NCBI GenBank assembly: GCA_913057175.1 | Contig: CAJXNP010000028.1 | Span: 1-49,012, forward strand | Reading direction: 5' to 3' | Length of the DNA: 49,012 nt | Source of the DNA: an uncultured Cytophagales bacterium | GTDB taxonomy: Bacteria; Bacteroidota; Bacteroidia; Cytophagales; Cyclobacteriaceae | Part shown: positions 39,996 to 48,982 of the stretch, piece by piece | How the letters are laid out: each line of letters starts with the position of its first letter | Position numbering within the stretch: position 1 is the first letter of the stretch | Position numbers and translations under genes: made by a program | The notes under the pieces: model-generated | Seen by the model: the letters and a program-made list of their open reading frames with translations, nothing else | What the model was told of the DNA's origin: nothing | Databases searched by the model: none

Positions 39996-40113
39996 AATTT
40001 AAGAGCTATAAATTAAGTCAATTCCCGATGTATCTTCTTAAATACTGTGCTGAAATATCTGCATCATTAAGCAAAAGAAGAATAAATCAATTGTAAGAAG
40101 AGTGAATTAAAAA

Positions 40114-40129
40114 TGTTAAGGGTTTAACA
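40114..40129 (+). promoter_or_regulatory. inverted repeat TGTTAA-N4-TTAACA before the DUF2911 gene
   Basis: A perfect 6-bp inverted repeat with a 4-bp spacer, centred 46 bp before the ATG at 40168. The position suits an operator, but no regulator can be named. The rest of 39996-40167 shows nothing else. Confidence 0.4.
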
Positions 40130-40167
40130 ATGTATTTAGACTCCGATTTAATGTCATAATTTCACTG

Positions 40168-40800
40168 ATGATGAGAAGGAAACATTTTTTTCTTTTAATA
40201 CTTACTATGCTCATAATATGGATTGGGTATCGTGGCTATAGAATTTCAACTACCCGATCACATAGTCCGGCAGATACTGTTTCATATAGTAATAATGATT
40301 TTAATCTAAATGTCACCTACAGCAGACCTTATAAAAATGGGAGAGAAATTTTTGGGGAGGCAAAAGATAGGTCATGGTTGCCAAAAGGAAAGGCATGGAC
40401 GAATTTATTTAAACTAATAACAGGATTACCACGGACGACAGGAGCTTTAGTGCCAAATGGTAAATATTGGAGATTGGGCGCTAATGATGCTACCGAGATC
40501 TCATTTAATCGGAAAATCAATTTTGTTGGTAATGAAATAGAAGCTGGCACATACCGAATGTATGCTGTCCCAAATCATGATTCATGGCAAATAATTCTCA
40601 ATAGTGAAACAGGCCAATTTGGTTACTATGAACCTGATCATCAGTATGATGTCCTGGAAGTAGAGGTGCCTGTAGAAATTGTTTCTGAAACTATAGAACA
40701 GTTTACTATTGCCTTCGATGGCGATTCTAAGGATATATATATGCTTATTGCCTGGGATAATTTACAGATTCAAATTCCCCTCCATTTTAACCCAAGTTAA
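40168..40800 (+). CDS. DUF2911 family membrane-anchored protein
   Basis: A 210-residue protein with one N-terminal hydrophobic segment (LILTMLIIWIGYRGY, about residues 10-24), so exported or anchored. The rest is a DUF2911 domain: LNVTYSRPYKNGREIFGE, then WRLGANDATEISFNRKINF, then AGTYRMYAVPNHDSWQIILN, then a final beta strand region. This mostly Bacteroidota family is of unknown function; the beta-sandwich-like strands suggest binding, and the conserved WRxGANxATxI segment is the family hallmark. It is preceded by an inverted repeat at 40114-40129 and converges with the glycosyltransferase gene at 40974. An alternate ATG three bases downstream makes no difference. Confidence 0.85.
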   Translation: MMRRKHFFLLILTMLIIWIGYRGYRISTTRSHSPADTVSYSNNDFNLNVTYSRPYKNGREIFGEAKDRSWLPKGKAWTNLFKLITGLPRTTGALVPNGKYWRLGANDATEISFNRKINFVGNEIEAGTYRMYAVPNHDSWQIILNSETGQFGYYEPDHQYDVLEVEVPVEIVSETIEQFTIAFDGDSKDIYMLIAWDNLQIQIPLHFNPS

Positions 40801-40973
40801 TCACATATACCTTGCCTTTGTATTTAGAAAAGAATTTTGCAATCTAGTTTATCAGGATAAACGAATATTTGAGGCCAAAAAGATGGTAACTAATGTCATC
40901 AATGTATTCGTTGTCTGAAACACTTGATCTTGATCGTCTTGATTTGACTAACTTTTTGTGAATTTGCCCAATT

Positions 40974-41972
40974 CTATTTGTAAAAGCTCTTCTCAAAATC
41001 ATGGAATTCTTCCTTTCCCAAAACCACTCTTCTCCAATATCCTTTGATGAATCCAAAACCATATCCAACCAACTGAATGAATGACGCAAAAACGGATTTT
41101 ATCGCCACATTCACATTTGTGTTTTGAAGGAGTGAATCAAAAAGAATAACCAAAAAATAAAGTACGAAAGGAAATATGGGTATCCATGACAGGAATACTA
41201 CGGTGTAAATAATGGCAATGATCAAAAGTATCGAAAAGGTTGCGGGAAAAAAATGAAGCAATTTTAAGGATTGAGGATGTCTCTTGTAAAGGTTAATTCT
41301 TGCTACTCCAGAGTTAAAAACCTGTTTGTAAAATTTTTTGAAGTCCGTCCTTCTTTTGTGATAGACAAAACATTCGGTGATCAGAATTGAAGTAAATCCT
41401 TCGTCAATTATTCTGATACTAAAATCAATATCCTCACCAAACCGCATTGGTGAGAATCCGCCGGTTTTCTCAAAAACTGCACGGCTGATACCCATGTTAA
41501 AACTTCTTGGATGAAATTTTTCAACGGATGTTTTTTTTCCCCTGATCCCTCCTGTGGTAAAAAGGGAGGTCATGGAATAATTGATGGCTTTTTGGATGGG
41601 TGTAAAAGAATCATCTGCCGCATCTGGACCACCGAAAGCGTCAAACTTTTCTTCTTTCTTTTTTTGATTTAATTGTTCCAGATAATTTTCCGGGATCAGG
41701 CAATCCGAATCAAAAAAAATGAAAAAGTCAGATTTCGCATGTTGGCAACCGTAATTCCGTGTTTGTCCGGGGCCTTCATTTTCTTTGTAAAAATATTTAA
41801 TATCCAAATGAAATTTGTAAGCCTGACAGATCTGCTCCGATTTTACAGTCGATCCATCCTCAACAACCAGCACCTCAAAATCTTTAAAAGTTTGCCTGGA
41901 TAGAGAGAGAAGTAGTTCGTCAATTTCCTTTGGGCGATTGTATAGCGGGATAATGATGGAAAATTCGGGCAT
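40974..41972 (-). CDS. family 2 glycosyltransferase, membrane-associated
   Basis: A 332-residue GT-A-fold glycosyltransferase. The nucleotide-sugar region is FSIIIPLYNRPKEIDELL then VLVVEDGST (residues 4-42). The metal-binding DxD-like site is FFDSDCLIP (about 92-100). The acceptor part has FGEDIDFSIR with a catalytic-base-like Glu-Asp, then YHKRRTDFKKFYKQVFNSG. Two C-terminal hydrophobic stretches (about 240-285) anchor it to the inner membrane. It probably adds a sugar to a lipid-linked envelope glycan. It follows the other GT2 gene by 6 bp and is the last gene of the minus-strand cluster from 47297; it converges with the DUF2911 gene. No terminator hairpin was evident. Confidence 0.88.
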   Translation of the reverse strand: MPEFSIIIPLYNRPKEIDELLLSLSRQTFKDFEVLVVEDGSTVKSEQICQAYKFHLDIKYFYKENEGPGQTRNYGCQHAKSDFFIFFDSDCLIPENYLEQLNQKKKEEKFDAFGGPDAADDSFTPIQKAINYSMTSLFTTGGIRGKKTSVEKFHPRSFNMGISRAVFEKTGGFSPMRFGEDIDFSIRIIDEGFTSILITECFVYHKRRTDFKKFYKQVFNSGVARINLYKRHPQSLKLLHFFPATFSILLIIAIIYTVVFLSWIPIFPFVLYFLVILFDSLLQNTNVNVAIKSVFASFIQLVGYGFGFIKGYWRRVVLGKEEFHDFEKSFYK

Positions 41973-41978
41973 GATGAT

Positions 41979-42950
41979 CTATAATCCGATTTTTTCGATC
42001 ATAATATAATCTTCCTTGCGGGCATTCTGCATGGTATACATTTCTGCCAAAAATCCGGCGAGAAATAGTTGTACACCAACAATCAAGGCTACCAAAGCGA
42101 TGTAAAACAAAGGCTGGTCTACGACGTCCCGGTGCAGGGTCGCTTTGATATACCACAGAAAATATAGCTTTTCACCGATGAGCCACAGTACAATAAAAAA
42201 ACCGGCGATAAATGACAATGAACCCAGCGTACCAAAAAAATGCATAGGCTTTTTCCGGAATTTTGAAACAAAAGTGATGGATGCCAGGTCTAAAAATCCC
42301 GTAATAAATCGTTGGAAGCCAAATTTCGTTTTACCATACTTTCTTGCCCTGTGCTCAACAACCTTTTCACCGATCTGGTTAAATCCATTCCACTTGGCTA
42401 TGACAGGAATGTAGCGATGCATTTCACCGTAAACATAAATGCTTTTGATTACCGAATTGCGGTAAGCCTTTAAACCACAATTGAAATCATGTAGCTTGAT
42501 TCCGGAGATCTTTCCTGTGACGAAATTGAAAAATTTGCTGGGAATGGTTTTACTGATCGGATCATGACGCTTTTTCTTCCACCCGGAAACAAGGTCATAA
42601 TTGTTTTTCATAACCAGTTGATATAACTCTGGTATTTCATCCGGGCTGTCCTGCAGATCAGCATCCATCGTAATGACAACCTCTCCGGAGGCAAATTTGA
42701 ACCCGGTATTCAAGGCGGCGGATTTACCATAATTGCGATTGAACCGGATTCCCTTGATGCAATTGTTTAACTGAGTAAGTTCATTGAGTTTTTCCCATGA
42801 GCCATCGTCACTGCCATCGTCAACCATGATGACCTCATAAGAAAAGCCGTGCTCTTCCATGACACGGCCTATCCATTCTGTTAATTCGGCAATTGATTCT
42901 ACCTCGTTGTAAAGAGGTACAACAACCGAAATGTCCAGGTTATTATTCAT
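41979..42950 (-). CDS. DPM1/ArnC-like family 2 glycosyltransferase with C-terminal membrane helices
   Basis: A 323-residue enzyme of the prokaryotic dolichol-phosphate-mannose-synthase-like GT2 group. Motifs are DISVVVPLYNEVESIAELTE, then VDDGSDDGS (about 42-50), the DxD site MDADLQDSPDEIPEL (about 95-109), and GLKAYRNSV with HRYIPVIAKWNGF. Two hydrophobic C-terminal segments follow (about 235-260 and 272-297), as in enzymes transferring sugar to undecaprenyl phosphate. The product is thus likely an undecaprenyl-phosphate-linked sugar used in envelope glycan building. It lies 3 bp after the upstream DUF4199 gene stop and 6 bp before the second glycosyltransferase, a compact operon. Confidence 0.9.
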   Translation of the reverse strand: MNNNLDISVVVPLYNEVESIAELTEWIGRVMEEHGFSYEVIMVDDGSDDGSWEKLNELTQLNNCIKGIRFNRNYGKSAALNTGFKFASGEVVITMDADLQDSPDEIPELYQLVMKNNYDLVSGWKKKRHDPISKTIPSKFFNFVTGKISGIKLHDFNCGLKAYRNSVIKSIYVYGEMHRYIPVIAKWNGFNQIGEKVVEHRARKYGKTKFGFQRFITGFLDLASITFVSKFRKKPMHFFGTLGSLSFIAGFFIVLWLIGEKLYFLWYIKATLHRDVVDQPLFYIALVALIVGVQLFLAGFLAEMYTMQNARKEDYIMIEKIGL

Positions 42951-42953
42951 TTG

Positions 42954-43469
42954 TTATACTGCTTGAGGATTTTCCTTTTTGGTTATTCCTGAAATAATAA
43001 GTGAAATTATTAAACCTGCAATAATAGTAAATACAATTCCAACAATTAAGAAAAACATCGGTGTCATAAGTTTTTCAGTGAACTGCATTGCTTGTTCAAT
43101 TTCTTCGTCAGACATTCCTCTTTCCTCCAGGTCCTGATATGCTTTATCAATACCCTGTTGGATCACTGAATCATCGATAAATGAAATATAGATGTACATG
43201 AAAATACTGCCTATAACCCCACTTACCAGTGAGATAATGAATCCAATGGACACACCTTGCCCGTATTTCATGAATCCGTCACCTTGTTCTTTAAATGCCT
43301 TGTGGGCCAGGTAAATTACAATTGCCAAGATGACAAGTCCAAGACTACTCAGTGCCTGATTTGATGCCAAACCTGCTAATTGCAATATTAAACTATAAAT
43401 AATTGAAATGATTGCGGCAATAATCCCGTACCGAAATCCGATTTTTGAGGGTGATACTTGAGCTTCCAT
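42954..43469 (-). CDS. DUF4199 family membrane protein
   Basis: A 171-residue membrane protein with four helices (about 12-32, 38-57, 73-97 and 135-160) and a charged segment between the third and fourth (DKAYQDLEERGMSDEEIEQA). The DGFMKYGQGVSIGFIISLVSG stretch is the DUF4199 hallmark. The function of this Bacteroidota family is unknown. It is adjacent to a second, more divergent DUF4199 protein (43490-44041) with the same direction and size, so the pair may form a hetero-oligomer. It sits directly upstream of the DPM1-like glycosyltransferase, pointing to an envelope-glycan link; that is inference. Confidence 0.8.
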   Translation of the reverse strand: MEAQVSPSKIGFRYGIIAAIISIIYSLILQLAGLASNQALSSLGLVILAIVIYLAHKAFKEQGDGFMKYGQGVSIGFIISLVSGVIGSIFMYIYISFIDDSVIQQGIDKAYQDLEERGMSDEEIEQAMQFTEKLMTPMFFLIVGIVFTIIAGLIISLIISGITKKENPQAV

Positions 43470-43489
43470 AATCTAGTTGGTATTTAAGT

Positions 43490-44041
43490 TTATGATGTTA
43501 TTTTTTTGGTTTTAAAAAACAGATAGATCAAACTTATAAAAATAGTAGAAAATAATCCTATAAACGATATTTTAATTAACCCGTCCAGTGCGAGGTCATA
43601 AGGGCTGGTATCTTTAACATCCTGCAACGTTTTTATATAGGTTTCCTCGCCAAATTTTTCAATAAATCCCCCTTTATTCTCATCCATCATGGCAATGCGG
43701 TCGCTTATATAGTCATTCAATAATTCCGGCCTTACCAGATTGATAATAATCATCATAAACAGAAAGTATATCAGGGCAACTATTATATAATTGATGATAC
43801 CCACCGACATATTTTTCCAGAATTTTGGGACGACATCAATCTGGTTGTATTCAATAATTGAAAAGAGAATGAATACCAGGACAATTAATCCCGCAAGTAA
43901 AGAAAGCGCCGGATTGAAGATGTTTTTATCAGAATAAAGAAGAACCGAAAAAAAGACAAGGATAATAATCGAACAGGTCAAACCATACTTTAGAGCGGTC
44001 CTGAATATGTATTTCCAAACAAGATTCATAGAACTTACCAT
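43490..44041 (-). CDS. divergent DUF4199 family membrane protein
   Basis: A 183-residue membrane protein with four hydrophobic segments (about 18-35, 43-63, 77-102 and 155-178) in the same plan as the next gene, including a long polar loop before the last helix (NDYISDRIAMMDENKGGFIE). It is the more divergent of the tandem pair; membership of DUF4199 rests on topology, size, loop character and adjacency. The ATG at 44041 overlaps the dihydroorotase-like stop by 7 bp; an internal ATG at 44029 is equally plausible. The overlap implies translational coupling. Function unknown. Confidence 0.72.
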   Translation of the reverse strand: MVSSMNLVWKYIFRTALKYGLTCSIIILVFFSVLLYSDKNIFNPALSLLAGLIVLVFILFSIIEYNQIDVVPKFWKNMSVGIINYIIVALIYFLFMMIIINLVRPELLNDYISDRIAMMDENKGGFIEKFGEETYIKTLQDVKDTSPYDLALDGLIKISFIGLFSTIFISLIYLFFKTKKITS

Positions 44042-45297
44042 TGAAAAACGTGGCCATTATTGATAACGGCTACCGCTTTTCCTTTCAATTGCTGATTGTA
44101 AAAAGGGGAATTTTTTGATCTGCTAAAGTTGTTTGTAGCATCCAGTGACCACAGCTCACCCGGATCAAATACGGTGAGATTTGCAGCTTCACCGGTTTTT
44201 ATTTCCGGAATTTCCATTCCCAATATTTTTCTTGGATTGGTGGTGAACTTTGGGATCAGGTCAATCCAGTCTTTGTTATTAGTAGCCCGAAGCAGCATTG
44301 GAAAGAAAGTTTGAATGGTGGCCATACCGAAATCTGCCAGGTCAAATTCGAGCTTTTTGCACTCTTCATCATGGGGCTCATGCGAACTGACGATCACATC
44401 AATCACTTCATCCATCAATCCTCTCAAAAGCGCTTTTTTGTCTTTTTCTTCACGAAGCGGAGGGTTTACCTTAAAGTTTGAGTCGTATTCCACTAAAATG
44501 CGATCATCAAACAGCAAGTGAGTGACCGCTACATCACAAGTAGCATTTTTATCTTTCTGTTTGGCCTTTTTTATAATTTTTAATGCATCACGTGTGGAAA
44601 TATTGCTGAAATGGATTTTACCTCCCGCATAATCCAGCAGTTTGAGATCCCTCTTTACAATTAATTCTTCTGATAGTGACGGAATGCCTTTCAAACCGAG
44701 CATTGTACTTGTTGGGCCTTCATGCATGGTACCAAAGAAAGTCAAATACTTATCTTCAGGAAGATTGATGAGCAGTCCATCAAACTTTTGTAAGTATTGA
44801 AGGGTTTTTAGAAGGATATCTGTGTTCCAGATCGGTTTGTTCCCGTCCGAAAAGGCAACTGCACCAGCATGATGCATGTCAATCATTTCAGTGAGATCCT
44901 CACCCTGGCAATTTTTTGTAATTGCGCCTATGGCATGCAATTGTACCAGTTCATTTTTATTACCCGATTGGAGGTACTTGACATCATTTTTAGATTGGAT
45001 GACAGGGTTGGTATTGGGAACAAGGGCAACCTCTGTAAATCCACCAGCCGCAGCTGCCAAACGGCCCGTGTTGAGATCTTCTTTCTGCTCCAGACCTGGA
45101 TCATTAAAGTTGGCTTTCATATCAAACCAGCCAATGGAAACATGCAGATCAGAACCTTCGATAACCGTTTTTGCCTTGGCTGATTCGCTGCTTATTTTTT
45201 TGATGATTCCATTTTCATCGATAAGGATATTTTTTTTCTGAAGGTGATTTTTTGAACCGGGGTCAACTATTTTGGCAGATTTTATTAATGTGCTCAT
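44035..45297 (-). CDS. dihydroorotase-like amidohydrolase lacking canonical catalytic ligands
   Basis: A 420-residue member of the class I dihydroorotase family (pyrimidine synthesis: carbamoyl-aspartate to dihydroorotate), recognised from GRLAAAAGGFTEVALVPNTN, LLINLPEDKYL, KVNPPLREEKDKKAL and FGMATIQTFFPML. The usual metal motif HxHxR is replaced: residues 59-64 read DMKANF before NDPG. The later His-containing HVST becomes SNIST, and the TDHAPH Asp region reads SSHEPHDEECK. So the binuclear zinc site is probably lost, as in non-catalytic PyrC-like partners of aspartate transcarbamoylase. Many Bacteroidota carry such forms, so the product may be structural or use other residues. It overlaps the BatA-like stop by one base (TAATG). 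Confidence 0.85.
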   Translation of the reverse strand: MSTLIKSAKIVDPGSKNHLQKKNILIDENGIIKKISSESAKAKTVIEGSDLHVSIGWFDMKANFNDPGLEQKEDLNTGRLAAAAGGFTEVALVPNTNPVIQSKNDVKYLQSGNKNELVQLHAIGAITKNCQGEDLTEMIDMHHAGAVAFSDGNKPIWNTDILLKTLQYLQKFDGLLINLPEDKYLTFFGTMHEGPTSTMLGLKGIPSLSEELIVKRDLKLLDYAGGKIHFSNISTRDALKIIKKAKQKDKNATCDVAVTHLLFDDRILVEYDSNFKVNPPLREEKDKKALLRGLMDEVIDVIVSSHEPHDEECKKLEFDLADFGMATIQTFFPMLLRATNNKDWIDLIPKFTTNPRKILGMEIPEIKTGEAANLTVFDPGELWSLDATNNFSRSKNSPFYNQQLKGKAVAVINNGHVFQW

Positions 45298-47297
45298 TAT
45301 CTAAAAAATCTTATTAGCAAAACTTCAGTTAGCAGGAAGAGCAAAGATAACATCAAAGCGTACTTCCACAGTGGTGTTCCGAATTTTAATTTTTTAATGT
45401 CACTTTCGGCCTCCTGACTGTCAGGTGCATCAAATATGGAAACATTAGGATATTCCGAAAACATATCTTCCAATTCTTCCCTGGTATATCCATTGAGTTT
45501 CGATTCGTTTTTATCAATGTTCAATGCTACAGTAAACAAGTATTCGTCATCAGCCAGTAAATCATAAAATCCACTGTTCAGGGTAAATTTAGGCAATTCC
45601 AGGAAAATCCTGTCACCTGAAATTCTCTGCCCGGGAATGAATTCGCTTTCTTGGCTTTTCAATTTAAAAACAGATTTCCGATTTAAGGAATCTATTTTGA
45701 GATTAATGATGCTTTGTGAGATCTGAAAGTAGAGATTATTGCTAAACTCCTTGCTCATGGAAGCTATTTTATACATGACAGGCACAAATAACGCATGTCG
45801 CTGAAAATTGCCATAATCTTCTACTACCGGCCCGGCAAGCAGGTATAATTTTGGTCGGATTTCGGAGAGATAATTTTGTCCGTTTTTCAGGCTTAAGAGG
45901 TTAAAACGGCTGTCGGACCATTGCATGAGTGGTCTCACTGTTGGCATTTGCATGTTTCCTTCCTGACTTTCGAAAATATTTTCATAAAAAGGGTTGTTCA
46001 TGTCGGGGTCATTCAACTGTTGCATACCCTGGTTGTTGGCAGCTCGCAATCCAATGCCGCTGATGCCTTGGTAGGATAAGAAATCTGGGCGTGTACCGGG
46101 GATTAGCAATATCGATCCGTCATGGTCATAATAATCTCTGACCACATCACTTAATGAAGTTTCAATTTCATTGATTCCATTGAGAATGACTAAATCCGAT
46201 TGAGGAATCAGGCTGTAGTCAATGTTGGAAAGATGCTGTGAGGTAAAATTGAATAAGTCGCTATTACCAAAGACTTTTTCAATAGCCGTAGGTGAATTTT
46301 CAGATTTTATTTCCACGATGTTGATCCGATCACTTTTGTTTAGGACCAGAAAATATTCATTGTCAAATGCTACCGGAAATTCTTCAAATTCCAATCTGAC
46401 TTTGTTGATCCTTTCAAGTGGCATGGAAAGATCTATCGTATAATTTTCGCTTGAATTAGCCGGCAGATTCAGGGTAAAAGAGGCGTTTTGGATATCATTA
46501 ACATAAAATTTCACATTGAGGTCCTGTTGTTCCGTATCGCTATCATTTTTTAGAATGACATGGAGTTTGTTCGATTGTGTGCCCATTAAGAAAGGATTTT
46601 CCAGGTAGATGGAATCAACAAAAACATTACTGTAGTTTTCAAAAACGATGGGAATCAAAAATTCCAGGTTGCTGCTATCCAGGTCGGAGGGATTATTTCC
46701 AAATGTTGATTTTTGAAAATCAGAAATGTAATAGGTTTCGCTGGATGTGTTTTCTGTTTGCTCAAAATTGACCTTTAACCGATCATTGATTTCCTGGAAA
46801 CTTCTGGAAACATGACTTCGTCTGATTTCAGTCAACAGCTCACGTACTTCATCCCTGCTTTTTAATGTATTGGAATAGGGTGCAAAGTTATTGGTTAGCA
46901 ATTTATAATTGGTATTGGCCGGATAAATGTCCAGCAATCGCTCTACTGTTGCCAGCGCAACATCCAAACCATTTGATCCTTCTGCGGTTGTGTTGGTCAT
47001 GCTCAGGGAATTATCTACATAGATCAATACATTTTCCGCCGATTGGATATTTGATTTTGATGGAATGATGGGTTGGGCAAAAGCCAGTACCAGGAAAATA
47101 ATGAAAAGTATTCTTGAAAACAGAATGAGTAAGTGTTTTAGCCTTCTTTTCGAGCTGGTTGATTTTTTTACTTCCTGAATGAACCGGGTATTGGAAAAAT
47201 AGACTTTTTTGGCTTTCCTGAAATTGAAAAGGTGAACGATAATGGGAACAGCAACCGCAAAAAGACCAAATAAAAACTCCGGATGAAGAAATTTCAT
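45297..47297 (-). CDS. BatA-type membrane protein with vWA domain
   Basis: A 666-residue protein. The ATG at 47297 (MKFLHPEFLFGLFAVAVPII) is the usual BatA N-terminus; the frame extends three codons further (47306), which is less likely. Residues 1-80 form the BatA domain: two membrane helices around IVHLFNFRKAKKVYFSNTRF and LILFSRILFIIFLVLAFAQP. A von Willebrand A domain follows (about 90-210) with the metal-ion site DNSLS (DxSxS). A long beta-rich extracytoplasmic region with Ig-like and ThuA-like parts and a final helix (about 645-665) complete it. It is related to aerotolerance Bat proteins but stands alone, without moxR, batB or TPR partners. It is the first gene of the minus-strand cluster; its stop overlaps the next start. 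Confidence 0.85.
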   Translation of the reverse strand: MKFLHPEFLFGLFAVAVPIIVHLFNFRKAKKVYFSNTRFIQEVKKSTSSKRRLKHLLILFSRILFIIFLVLAFAQPIIPSKSNIQSAENVLIYVDNSLSMTNTTAEGSNGLDVALATVERLLDIYPANTNYKLLTNNFAPYSNTLKSRDEVRELLTEIRRSHVSRSFQEINDRLKVNFEQTENTSSETYYISDFQKSTFGNNPSDLDSSNLEFLIPIVFENYSNVFVDSIYLENPFLMGTQSNKLHVILKNDSDTEQQDLNVKFYVNDIQNASFTLNLPANSSENYTIDLSMPLERINKVRLEFEEFPVAFDNEYFLVLNKSDRINIVEIKSENSPTAIEKVFGNSDLFNFTSQHLSNIDYSLIPQSDLVILNGINEIETSLSDVVRDYYDHDGSILLIPGTRPDFLSYQGISGIGLRAANNQGMQQLNDPDMNNPFYENIFESQEGNMQMPTVRPLMQWSDSRFNLLSLKNGQNYLSEIRPKLYLLAGPVVEDYGNFQRHALFVPVMYKIASMSKEFSNNLYFQISQSIINLKIDSLNRKSVFKLKSQESEFIPGQRISGDRIFLELPKFTLNSGFYDLLADDEYLFTVALNIDKNESKLNGYTREELEDMFSEYPNVSIFDAPDSQEAESDIKKLKFGTPLWKYALMLSLLFLLTEVLLIRFFR

Positions 47298-47407
47298 TAG
47301 CGACAAAAGTAGTAAAAGTTTGATTAATTAATGAAATAAAAACGTGGTGGATGGTTATTCATTTTGCAATGGCAAAGTCATTCGTCAGAATATAGTTCTT
47401 CCAGGTA

Positions 47408-47429
47408 GATCTCGACAAAAGGTCGAGAT
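47408..47429 (-). terminator. small hairpin after purB, possible terminator
   Basis: ATCTCGAC aaaag GTCGAGAT is a perfect 8-bp stem with a 5-nt loop about 30 bp past the purB stop. No long T-run follows on either strand, so a role as terminator is only likely by position. Confidence 0.4.
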
Positions 47430-47456
47430 GGCAGCTTTTACATTGAAAACCTAATT

Positions 47457-48806
47457 CTACTTCCCCGCCAACCCAATGTAATTATAAGGAGAAATCGATA
47501 GAAGCTCCTTCTTTACTCCTTCACTTACGTCAAGTCCATTGATAAACTCCTTGATCGCTTTTTCCGTGATTTTTTCATTTTTCCGGGTCAGGTCGAGCAA
47601 TGCTTCATAAGGTTTGGGATATCCCTCCCTTCTTAAAATGGTTTGGATGGCTTCTGCTGTCACCGCCCAGTTGTCGTCCAGATCCTGGCTGATCACATCC
47701 GGATTAAGCTCCAGCTTTTTAATGCCTTTAACCAATGAAACCAATCCCACCAATGTGTGTGAAACGGGAACACCAATGTTTCTCAAAACCGTCGAATCTG
47801 TCAGGTCCCTCTGAAGCCTCGAGATAGGTAATTTGGCGGAAAGGTGTTCAAAAATTCCATTTGCCAGACCCAGATTTCCTTCAGCATTTTCAAAGTCGAT
47901 GGGATTTACCTTATGCGGCATGGCCGATGAACCGATCTCTCCTTTGATAATTTTTTGCTTGAAATAGTTCATCGAAATGTATTGCCAGACATCCCGGCTG
48001 AAGTCAATGAAAATGGTATTGATCCTTTTTATTGCATCAAAAATAGCCGCCAGGTTATCGTAATGTTCGATCTGGGTGGTAGGATAGCTTCGTTTGAGGC
48101 CAAGGTATTTTTCTACAAAATGATTGGCAAATGCATTCCAGTCAACATCTGGATAGGCAAGAACATGTGCGTTTAAATTTCCTGTAGCGCCACCGAATTT
48201 AGCGGAATAAGGAATTTGATTCAAAAGATCAAGCTGGCGGTTGATCCGCTCGGAAAATACCAATAATTCCTTTCCCAGAGTGGTAGGTGAAGCAGGCTGC
48301 CCATGGGTTTTTGCCAACATTGGTATTGTTTTCCAATCCTTTGCCATTCCGGCGATCATTCCCTCAACTTCCTTAATTTTATCCACCATAAATGCCATGG
48401 CATCTTTAAAGGACATGGGGATAGAAGTATTGTTGATATCCTGACTGGTCAATCCGAAATGGATAAACTCTTTGTATGCTTCCAAGCCAAGGTTATCAAA
48501 TTTCTGCTTGATAAAATATTCCACCGCCTTCACATCGTGGTTGGTGGTTTTTTCTATTTCTTTGATGGATTGGGCATCAGCCTCGGAGAAGTTTTGATAA
48601 ATTTTTCTTAAACCTTCAAACAAACCATGATCAATATCCTTCAAATTAGGCAATGGAAGCTCTGCCAGGGCAATAAAATATTCAATTTCGACTTTTACTC
48701 TGTAATGGATCAGTGCATATTCTGAAAAATAGGGGGCAAGGTTTTGCGTAACTTTCCTGTAGCGGCCATCAACCGGCGAAATTGCAGTAAGAATATTCAG
48801 ATCCAT
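47457..48806 (-). CDS. purB: adenylosuccinate lyase
   Basis: A 449-residue cytoplasmic enzyme of purine synthesis, converting SAICAR to AICAR and adenylosuccinate to AMP with release of fumarate. The start at 48806 gives MDLNILTAISPVDGRYRKVT, the standard PurB N-terminus; an upstream in-frame ATG at 48863 was rejected. Marks are IEKTTNHDVKAVEYFIK, HFGLTSQDINNTSIP with the substrate-binding TSQD, KTHGQPASPTTLGKEL (the catalytic-His region), and the family signature GSSAMPHKVNPIDFEN with its mobile loop Ser. It is complete and ordinary. It lies 160 bp upstream of the BatA-like gene on the same strand; the intervening gap shows a small hairpin (GATCTCGAC/GTCGAGAT around 47408-47429), probably its terminator. 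Confidence 0.95.
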   Translation of the reverse strand: MDLNILTAISPVDGRYRKVTQNLAPYFSEYALIHYRVKVEIEYFIALAELPLPNLKDIDHGLFEGLRKIYQNFSEADAQSIKEIEKTTNHDVKAVEYFIKQKFDNLGLEAYKEFIHFGLTSQDINNTSIPMSFKDAMAFMVDKIKEVEGMIAGMAKDWKTIPMLAKTHGQPASPTTLGKELLVFSERINRQLDLLNQIPYSAKFGGATGNLNAHVLAYPDVDWNAFANHFVEKYLGLKRSYPTTQIEHYDNLAAIFDAIKRINTIFIDFSRDVWQYISMNYFKQKIIKGEIGSSAMPHKVNPIDFENAEGNLGLANGIFEHLSAKLPISRLQRDLTDSTVLRNIGVPVSHTLVGLVSLVKGIKKLELNPDVISQDLDDNWAVTAEAIQTILRREGYPKPYEALLDLTRKNEKITEKAIKEFINGLDVSEGVKKELLSISPYNYIGLAGK

Positions 48807-48939
48807 AATTGTTTTTTTGAGGCTGCAAAGGTAAATATTTGCACTTAAAAAGTTTAATACCAACTAAATTTATCAGAATAAACACATTTACAAACAAATA
48901 AGATAAACTGTCAATTTTATCCTTTTAAAAACACCAATA

Positions 48940-48982
48940 TTCCCCTTTTGAAAGGGGTGAAGGGCATAGCCGTCAAGCTAAG
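48940..48982 (+). repeat. palindromic repeat plus CGTCAAGCTAAG repeat
   Basis: TTCCCCTTTTGAAAGGGG (family of 191-227) runs directly into GTGAAGGGCATAGCCGTCAA then GCTAAG, the partner of 82-109. This shows the two repeats can be joined as one unit. No gene is seen in 48807-49012. Confidence 0.6.
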
